From contig JBANSL010000001.1 of assembly GCA_037127255.1 (NCBI GenBank), positions 33,630,001-33,694,000 of the forward strand: a stretch of 64,000 bases of DNA, in the 5' to 3' direction. How positions within the stretch are numbered: position 1 is the first letter of the stretch; each line of letters begins with the position of its first letter. The stretch is from Persicaria tinctoria. Lineage: Eukaryota > Streptophyta > Magnoliopsida > Caryophyllales > Polygonaceae. The translations under genes were made by a program, and so were the position numbers. The notes below the pieces were generated by a model. That model saw nothing but the letters and a program-made list of their open reading frames with translations. It was not told the DNA's origin and searched no databases. This document shows, in pieces, positions 57,841 to 64,000 of the stretch.

Positions 57841-59401
57841 CTTAGATGAGCCCAATTCCACCCTTTTATCATTTCCATCCTCAATAGATCGTGAAAAGGA
57901 TAGAACTTTAGCATGTTGTGCTTGAGAATAATATGATTCTACAGCCTATACATTATGAGAAATATGCAACAGTACTCAGTGAACTTGTAAAGGTGAATAT
58001 TAAATTCATTAGCATTCATATAGTTGTCCATAATCGACAACATAATTCGCAAAGGGATTGGCTTTTGGTTGGGTTGATTGGATCTTCTCATGAACTTGAA
58101 GTTCGGAAAGTTGATATTTGGCCACGACTTTGTTGGCAAGATGACAAGTGGAAGGTGATTGGGAAGGTATCTATAACTATTTGAAGTGTTTTGTTCTAGA
58201 ATGTGATTTGATTTTACTCCTACATGGAAAGTATTTAGAGCTTCTCTTTATTTCAGTCTCTCTTTTTGTTTGGTAGAGGTCTTTTACATATTTGTGTCAG
58301 TTTTGTTGAATTTTTGCCTTATGAGGGAAGCTGGTTCAAATGTGACTACATGTGTTTCTCTATTCATAGTCAAACCATGGTATTAAAAAATCTATAATAA
58401 ATTGTTTCTGAACTTGTATAGCTCTAGTTAGATGAGGTTTTGAGAAGTTTATTTTCTTCCTAGACCACTCTTCTTGCAATCTCTGTCCTGAATTAGTGGA
58501 TGGCTTAGCTAGCATATTATTCTTGGGGAAATTCTACATTTTCAACTGAAGAGTATAATTACACTCAAATATCTCATTTTTAATTTGTGAAACTTATAAG
58601 AGTTTGCTTTATGTATAAAGTTCCAGTAAGTGTGAGGAGAGACACGATGTACCTTTGAAGCTGATTAACCACAACTCTGAACATATGGAAACACCAGCAA
58701 GTATTTGCTTCAAGAACTCTAATTTCCCCTGTAGTAGCATCAAACTGTTAAACAACAATCACAATACACCGTCTCATTCTCAGAAGAGAAAGTCGACAAA
58801 TTGCCATTCCCATTGCGCGTCATATGCGCTGCCAAGTCAAAAAATTAGAGTGATTAAAAAAGACAGCAATCACAGCAGGCACATCCAGTTCGTTTCTATA
58901 CACCATTCTCAACTGCCTGAAAAGGTAGATTCTACTGCATATTCACAGACAACGATGGTAGAAACACCATTCTCAACTGCCTAAAAAGGTAGATCCTACT
59001 ACATATTCACAGACAACGATGGTTAAAAAATGCTGAATATGTGACAAATAAGTGATGTTTAAACTGCAGAACAAATTCTGCTTTTTTTTCCCCAAGAATC
59101 TGAAGAAAGAAATGTGATAAGGTATGAAAATGGTAGAAATGTGAATGCAGGAATCAAATTAGCACAATTTAGTTATATTTTCAAGATATTCATGATTGAT
59201 TTGCCTACCAAAACCTTAAGAACAATCAATAGTTCATCATGGATGCATTGACAGCAGTGCAGCTAATGAAACTAATTAACTAAATTATCCAAGCAATTGT
59301 TCTAATTATCAAGAGGATTGACAAAGGGAAAGAAGCTGCTAAAAAAAACAATGAGCCTATTATTACTTACACAGATTAGGCTTTACAACAAATAGAAAGA
59401 A
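57841..59401. other. Central interior of CACTA element F, no recognised gene
   Basis: Open frames at 57918-58184 and 58655-58984 on the plus strand match no domain I know. A direct duplication of about 60 bp (CACCATTCTCAACTGCCT... with CATATTCACAGACAACGATGG) lies at 58899-59023. Confidence 0.4.
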
Positions 59402-60270
59402 TCATATCGGACTGACTTCTCTGATATTTGCATTTTTTTCCCAGTACTCAGGCGGAGCAACATCTGACATCATCTGTTCCTGTCCACGCCAAAGAATCTG
59501 CACCACGAAGAAAAATCACATTTATACTCAAAAAATGAAGAGCATGCAAATGTTGACAAATCTAGACGAAAAAATAATAAAGGACAAAAGCAACAAACGT
59601 TAAGTTACAGTGATGATTTTACCTTGTCTACGACACCAAATTCTCTAGCTTTCACATAATTCATATAGAATGGCCGTCTCATCGTCTGAGCAACCGTTTA
59701 TTTCTACTAGCTACAGGCACAAGTCAGACACTGAATTACTGGGCATTAAAGTAAAATGGAGCTGAAATTTTCAAAGGGATCAATCAAGCATCGAACTCAC
59801 ATTTCCAGTGTGCTCTGCCATGAGATCTATGAAAGTGTCCATGTTGTGTATTACCTGAGACAAAGGCATTAAATCTGTTTATGAGCTCCAATGCACAAGA
59901 TTTGCTTAGAGTACAACATGTAGATCACCACATCATCACGCACATAAAACACTAGAAAAGAATATGAAAAGGAACAAGGATACATGCAGACGAGGTGATA
60001 ACTCTAAATATGCAAGTTAATACTAACCTCTTTTGCTCGAATAAGAACATTACTAGCTTGCATTAACCCAGTTGATGGAGCTCGAGGTTGTTGAATCATG
60101 GTTGTAGGTCAATTGTCAAAACTCAATTCATTTGCATGCAGAATAAACAGTGAGATCAATCTGTTTGAAGTACCTTTGGCATGAGGCATCAAATAACACT
60201 TTCCTTTAGTTCCAGCAGCAAGAAGCAAACAAGCATGACCAATAGCTGCCCCTACAGCCACTGTGTATAT
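59402..60270 (-). pseudogene. Captured plastid Clp protease R-subunit fragment (ClpR3/ClpR4-like) in element F
   Basis: Five minus-strand exon pieces in order: 60270-60174 (VAVGAAIGHACLLLAAGTKG), about 60098-60028 (MIQQPRAPSTGLMQASNVLI), 59854-59801 (MDTFIDLMAEHTGN), about 59711-59623 (MRRPFYMNYVKAREFGVVDK) and 59497-59402 (ILWRGQEQMMSDVAPPEYWE, ending TGA). The order and spacing match the C-terminal half of a ClpP-fold protein. GHAC replaces the catalytic Ser motif, as in the non-catalytic R subunits of the chloroplast Clp protease. Breaks: the N-terminal half is missing, no AG acceptor is visible before the second piece, and TAA at 59700-59698 falls in frame. The donor gene is elsewhere in the genome. 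Confidence 0.8.
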
Positions 60271-60940
60271 CTTAGCTTTAGTATATAAATTCTGCTTTTT
60301 TTCATCCTAGAAATTTTTTAGTCCCTTTGTTAATCTATACAAATTCAATCAAAACCCTAGACTAATTTGAAGGCTCTCTACATAATTAGTCATAGCCTAA
60401 ATAATAAAGAAAAAAAACCCTAAATCAATTTGAACCCTAAAGTCACATAAATCAGTTTCTACCTCAAATTCAATCGTGCATAAATTCACACCATATTTGA
60501 GACAAAGGAAACTGAAGTAACTACATGAAGGAAAGGGAAGGGAAGAATATTGACTGAACAAAAATTAATCAACAAAACAAGATCAGACCTAACAGATTCA
60601 ACTGAGTAGGATTCGTTGGCCAGTGTCTGTGGAGCGCCTGTTATCAAGAGGCTTCGACTTCGACGGGATGGAGGAAGGAGGAACAATCGAACAGAGAAAA
60701 TTAGTATGTAGATAAAATGAAAGGTCCGGGGTGAAAATGGCACAGATCTAAGCAGCGGAGGAGGAGGAGAAGAGGAAATGGGCGAAGACGGATTTGCATT
60801 TGGGGATGGATTTTTCTTCCAGCAAGAATCGATTTTAGATTAGGGTTTTTCTGGTTTCCGTCTCTCTTTCCTATCTCAAATTTTTTTTATAGTGTATAAA
60901 ATCGGGGAGAGGCCGGAGAGCCCAAAACAAAATATAAAAA
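60271..60940. other. Interior of CACTA element F beyond the ClpR fragment
   Basis: Includes many CCCTAA/AACCCTA-type short runs (60350-60440) and a purine-rich segment (60740-60850) that reads like a plant 5'UTR on the minus strand. No domain was recognised. It may be promoter or first-exon material captured with the ClpR fragment. Confidence 0.35.
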
Positions 60941-60949
60941 AATATTATA

Positions 60950-61170
60950 TAAAAACCGCTTCAATAGGAACGGTAAAAAAAGTGTTTCTCAAAACCGTTA
61001 CAATAGCTTAAAAAACCGCCACAATAGGGTATTTCAAACCGCCACAATAGATATTATAGTAATCTATTATAAAACCGTCACACAAACCGCCACAATAGAC
61101 TAAACCGCTGCATAAACCGCTACAATAGTCCAACCGCTGCAATAAAGTGCCACAATAGGCCTTAATTGTA
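60950..61170. repeat. Right subterminal repeats of CACTA element F
   Basis: Eight or more copies of the AACCGCCACAATAG-type box up to the inverted terminus, mirroring the left end. Confidence 0.85.
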
Positions 61171-61176
61171 GTAGTG

Positions 61177-61749
61177 TACTTTAGGACCCCACTTTTCTTT
61201 TGGGAGACACCTCAATATCTTCCTTACTTTCTCAACGATTGTAAAACTCTTGCCGAGAGAGTCAAGGTTGTTGGTGATTTCTGTGAATCGTGTGAACATG
61301 GCCTTGATTGACTAATCAGACTTCATTTTGAAAAGCTCATACTTTCGAAGGAAGATGCTGATCTTGGTGTCTTTCACTTGGCTAGTTCTCTCATAGGTGA
61401 CGACCAGCTTGTCCCAAATCTCTTTAGCTGACCTACAAGATCAAATACGGTTAAACTCATCAGTGCTAAGACCACAATAAAGTAAGTTAATAGCCTTTTA
61501 GTTTTTGGAGACGAGTTCAAGATCCGCTTGAATGTATTCAGACTCCTTTTTTGCGACTTTGGTTCCATTTGGTCCTTCTTTCTCTGGAATCTTCGGACCA
61601 TTCTCTATAATGTTCCAAAGTCCCAGATCTTGATCTATAATGAACATCTTTATCAATGATCTCTAGTGGACAAAGTTGTTTCCTACAAAGAGTGGTGGTC
61701 TTCTGGTAGACCTTCCCTGTGCAAATCCTCCGCTTGCTTCACCAGACAT
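61177..61749 (-). pseudogene. gag of element E, 5' part
   Basis: Begins ATG at 61749 (MSGEASGGFAQGRSTRRPPLF) and runs to the CACTA insertion. It contains the copia gag_UBN2-like segment SAKEIWDKLVVTYERTSQVK (about 61430-61370). In-frame stops occur near 61664, 61500 and 61435. It joins 56187 when F and one TAC copy are removed. Confidence 0.78.
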
Positions 61750-61793
61750 GATCGAAAAATCACAAGATTGTTAGATCAAAAGCAGTGAGTAAA

Positions 61794-61805
61794 GCTCTGA
61801 TACCA
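61794..61805 (-). promoter_or_regulatory. tRNA-iMet primer binding site of element E
   Basis: The minus strand reads TGGTATCAGAGC, two bases from the LTR terminus, which sets the minus-strand orientation. Confidence 0.85.
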
Positions 61806-61807
61806 AT

Positions 61808-62856
61808 TGAAGGTTCGATAATGTAAAACAAAGTAATATAGAAATACTTTAGAAGGGGGTTGAATAGAGTATGCCTGTTTTTCGCAGATAGTCTCAAAAC
61901 TTTTGAAGCTCGTGCAAAACCCTTTGAGATTAGACTTAGTCTTTTCTATGAAAACCTGAATCACAAAGTTAAACAATCGAACCAAGTGCGAAAATAAGGT
62001 AAAGAAGTAAATAAAGGACTCGATGAGTTGTTTACGAGGTTCGGCACGAACTTGGCCTACGTCCCCGCCTAGGGTTCTTCCACAACCCTAGGATTCAACC
62101 AGCTTTTATTGATTCACAAGACTTAGGATCCTAGTAGCTCCCCGAGAAGCCTCTCTCCTATACAATTGCAATCTAGTCAACTCATGTTCCCTTGGAGTCC
62201 TAGACCAATCTAGAAGAGCCTCACCTCTCTATGCTATCTAGTACAATCCTCTTACACTTAGTGAATCAATCGCCTAATGTCTACTTCCTGAGTTACAAAC
62301 TCTCGAGTATAACACTCTTTCGAAATATATCCTATAGGCTCACTGTGTAACTCTCAAAAGTTTTAAAATGAAATAACAGACTCTTAAGGACTAGCTGAGA
62401 GCACACGAAGAAGACAAATCTGGCTTGAAGGCTTGAGAGTATGAAAGCTTGTATTCAACGAATGTCACTTGTCTTCTCTTCTTCCTTTTCTATATAGAGA
62501 ACAAATCGGCGCCTCCAAAGATGAATCTTTCTCTTAAGCGTCTAGGCTTGATCATGGCAATCTTCGAGATCTTCTATTCTTGGAAACTTGGACGCCATGA
62601 TCTTCCAATTTGAATTCTCTCAATTTTGAACGCTTGAGGAAGGATATACAATTCAAATAACTTCCTGAAAGGTTAGTGAATATATAATAATAATATGGAA
62701 GCATATAATATCATAAAATAATATTCGAGCATAATAATATAAAGAACAGGTTTTGTGTTTCATCAACACTGCTAAAGCTTCAAGACCTTTGACAAAAACA
62801 GACTGTCAAAGCCTTTGAAACTTATTCCGATTTTCATCAAGGGAGTGGAGTTATCA
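61808..62856 (-). repeat. 5' LTR of element E
   Basis: 1,049 bp. Matches 49296-50297 except for about 47 extra bases (62499-62545, starting GAACAAATCGGCG) and scattered substitutions. Ends at CATGC, the target duplication. Confidence 0.88.
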
Positions 62857-63620
62857 CATGCCTTTACCTCCTTATGTCCATGACATTGATGATGTTTTTC
62901 CAGATGTAACTTCCGTGGTTCCTAATACATCCACTCCTGTTGTTCAGTCCTCCACACCAAAGACATCTATTGTTTCACCCTGCCCACCTCCCTATCTCCC
63001 TCATCCTGTGCACCTTCATCGTTCTCAAAGAGCACACCATCTTCCTTCTCACCTTCAAGACTATGTTCTGTTGGCCAATTTTCCACCCTATCAGTTTCCA
63101 TTGTTACCTGGTTTCCTTCCATCTTTTTCTTGTGCCCATTCCAGTATCTCAGTCAACTTTGTTGAACCCAAATTCTATACCCAAGCTGTCAAAGATCCAA
63201 AGTGGATTGATGCCATGAACAAAGAAATAAATGCACTTAAAGGGATGAAGTCTCACTGCCTGCTCATAAGAACCCCATTGGTTGCCGCTGGGTTTACAAA
63301 ATTAAACTGAAAGCTGATGGATCTGTCGAGCGTTTCAAGGCTCGTCTTGTTGCTAAGGGCTACACTCAAGAGTATGGCATTGATTATGAGGAAACCGTTC
63401 AACCCTTCACATTGCTCGCAATCCTGTTTACCATGAACGAACGAAGCACATTGAAATTGATTGGCATTTCACTCATGAAATGGTCCTTGGTGGTTTGTTG
63501 CAGCTCTCATTCCTTCCTACACACAATCAGCATGCTGATGTGCTTACTAAAATGCTACCTTCTTCTCAACATCGACAATTGTTGCTCAAGATGGGTATGT
63601 CTCTTGACCCTCCAGCTTGC
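62857..63620 (+). pseudogene. Integrase C-terminus, reverse transcriptase start and RNase H end of element D
   Basis: Continues D pol after element E. A Pro-rich integrase tail leads to the reverse transcriptase opening EPKFYTQAVKDPKWIDAMNK. After a frameshift comes CRWVYKIK-like sequence up to YGIDYEE (about 63395). It then jumps directly to the end of RNase H (RNPVYHERTKHIEID, HADVLTKMLPSSQHRQLLL). Everything between, including the YVDD polymerase site, is deleted, so D cannot reverse-transcribe. Confidence 0.82.
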
Positions 63621-63638
63621 GGGGAGGGGGGGGGGGGG
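63621..63638 (+). promoter_or_regulatory. Polypurine tract of element D (G-rich)
   Basis: GGGGAGGGGGGGGGGGGG directly precedes the 3' LTR start TAACAG. The run of 13 G is longer than usual for a copia polypurine tract and may be slippage-expanded. Confidence 0.75.
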
Positions 63639-64000
63639 TAACAGAAGATGCCAGTTTGCAAAACAAGAAGGAAGAGGAAGTTGTGGTGGTGAACAACACA
63701 GCAACGATTCCAGATGCTATGTCAGCAATCCAAACCATCTCCTTGACAAGCAAGGGCAACCGTTCATACAAGAGTGAGATGGGCGGAGGATAGAGAGGGT
63801 GTCCGTTGTGGGTTGTTATTTCCCGCCCCTTTTCATTTCTGTATATATTCAGATTGAGAGTAATAAGTGAGGTTAATACCTCATGTAATGAACTCATATT
63901 TTGTTCTCTCTTTTGATCAATAAAGCCATCGCCATTGATGGTCCAAAACCTCTCCTCTCTTCTCTGATTTCCCTTTACAATCTTGTGCAATCAGTTTGAT
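63639..64000 (+). repeat. 3' LTR of element D (cut by the window end)
   Basis: First 362 bases of an LTR matching 34606-34967. The missing part should be about 50 bases plus the target duplication (CTCTC precedes the 5' LTR at 34601-34605). Confidence 0.85.

Larger units (their letters stand above)
56188..61176. mobile_element. Element F: CACTA DNA transposon carrying host gene fragments
   Basis: Ends CACTACAACAATTAAGGC and, in inverse, GCC TTAATTGTAGTAGTG, flanked by the 3-bp duplication TAC (56185-56187 and 61177-61179), the signature of CACTA (EnSpm/CMC) elements. Both ends carry many subterminal copies of the box AACCGCCACAATAG. No transposase was recognised in the 5-kb interior. Instead it holds fragments of a ClpR-like gene and a KH-domain gene, both on the minus strand. 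It is a non-autonomous, gene-capturing CACTA. Confidence 0.9.
49296..62856 (-). mobile_element. Element E: Sirevirus-like Ty1/copia element, defective
   Basis: LTRs 49296-50297 and 61808-62856 (minus strand TGATAACTCC...CCTTCA) are flanked by CATGT (49291-49295) and CATGC (62857-62861), four of five bases matching. The primer site lies next to the right LTR, so the element reads right to left. Order: gag with long coiled coil, protease, integrase, reverse transcriptase, RNase H, then an extra envelope-like ORF before the 3' LTR, the hallmark of Sireviruses. It carries CACTA element F in gag and has several broken frames. Confidence 0.9.
34606..64000 (+). mobile_element. Element D: defective Ty1/copia retrotransposon hosting elements G, E and F
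   Basis: LTRs with ends TAACAG/CTGTTA: 34606-35017 (412 bp) and 63639 to beyond the window. The primer site TGGTATCAGAGC directly follows the 5' LTR and a G-rich polypurine tract precedes the 3' LTR. Native D sequence is 34606-35170, 46946-49295 and 62857-64000; the rest is nested insertions. Domain order gag, protease, integrase, reverse transcriptase identifies Ty1/copia. Most of the reverse transcriptase and RNase H is deleted and several frames are broken, so D is an old dead copy. Confidence 0.88.

Noticed and set aside
59402..60270. Functional ClpR gene
   Set aside because: Only the C-terminal half is present, with an in-frame stop and a missing acceptor, and it lies between CACTA termini.
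60350..60440. Telomere-like CCCTAA runs
   Set aside because: Isolated, degenerate copies in AT-rich DNA; also at 16360-16700. Not a telomeric array.

Overview
The window is nuclear DNA from a flowering plant, most likely a eudicot. Two intron-bearing host genes have typical GT-AG splice sites and plant protein families. The rest is almost all nested plant transposable elements: Ty1/copia including a Sirevirus-type element, Athila-like Ty3/gypsy derivatives, a large non-coding LTR element and a CACTA DNA transposon. The species cannot be named from the sequence.

Layout. (1) 1-301 and 11254-11476 are the two halves of the upstream region of an F-box gene. They were split by a 10.95-kb non-coding LTR element on the minus strand (302-11253, target duplication ACATT). 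(2) 11477-12398 (+) is the F-box gene, three exons and 257 aa. It converges on a HAD/FCP1-type gene (13126-16131 on the minus strand, TATA box near 16868, 250 aa, seven coding exons). An unclassified 1.4-kb insertion lies in the second intron of that gene and a 163-bp x 3 tandem repeat in its first. (3) 17731-33527 is an old, 5'-truncated Athila-like element (C) split by a younger, complete relative (B, 19505-28820, target duplication GAAGT). (4) 34606 to beyond the window end is a defective Ty1/copia element (D). It carries two insertions: Athila-like element G with three LTRs (35171-46945, ACTGA/ACTAA), and Sirevirus-like element E on the minus strand (49296-62856, CATGT/CATGC). E is itself interrupted in gag by a CACTA transposon F (56188-61176, TAC) carrying fragments of a plastid ClpR gene and a KH-domain gene.

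The most unusual signal is in the B/C/G family. These elements keep gag and protease and, in B and G, a short tail like the integrase C-terminal GPF module, but no reverse transcriptase or integrase core. They are packed with inverted TCGA-NN-TCGA boxes that form 10-14 bp hairpins. In the LTRs these recur about every 95-115 bp. In the reading frame between protease and tail they recur exactly every 93 bp (31 codons): five units in B and six in G. Some arms show paired changes that keep the stem. A second recurrent motif, TAAGTATGGGGT or a close variant, occurs three times per element, once as the 3' polypurine tract. All functional readings of these motifs are inference.

All LTR and transposon boundaries rest on matching termini and target-site duplications read by eye. 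The gene models rest on splice sites that keep one frame through every exon. No similarity search could be run.
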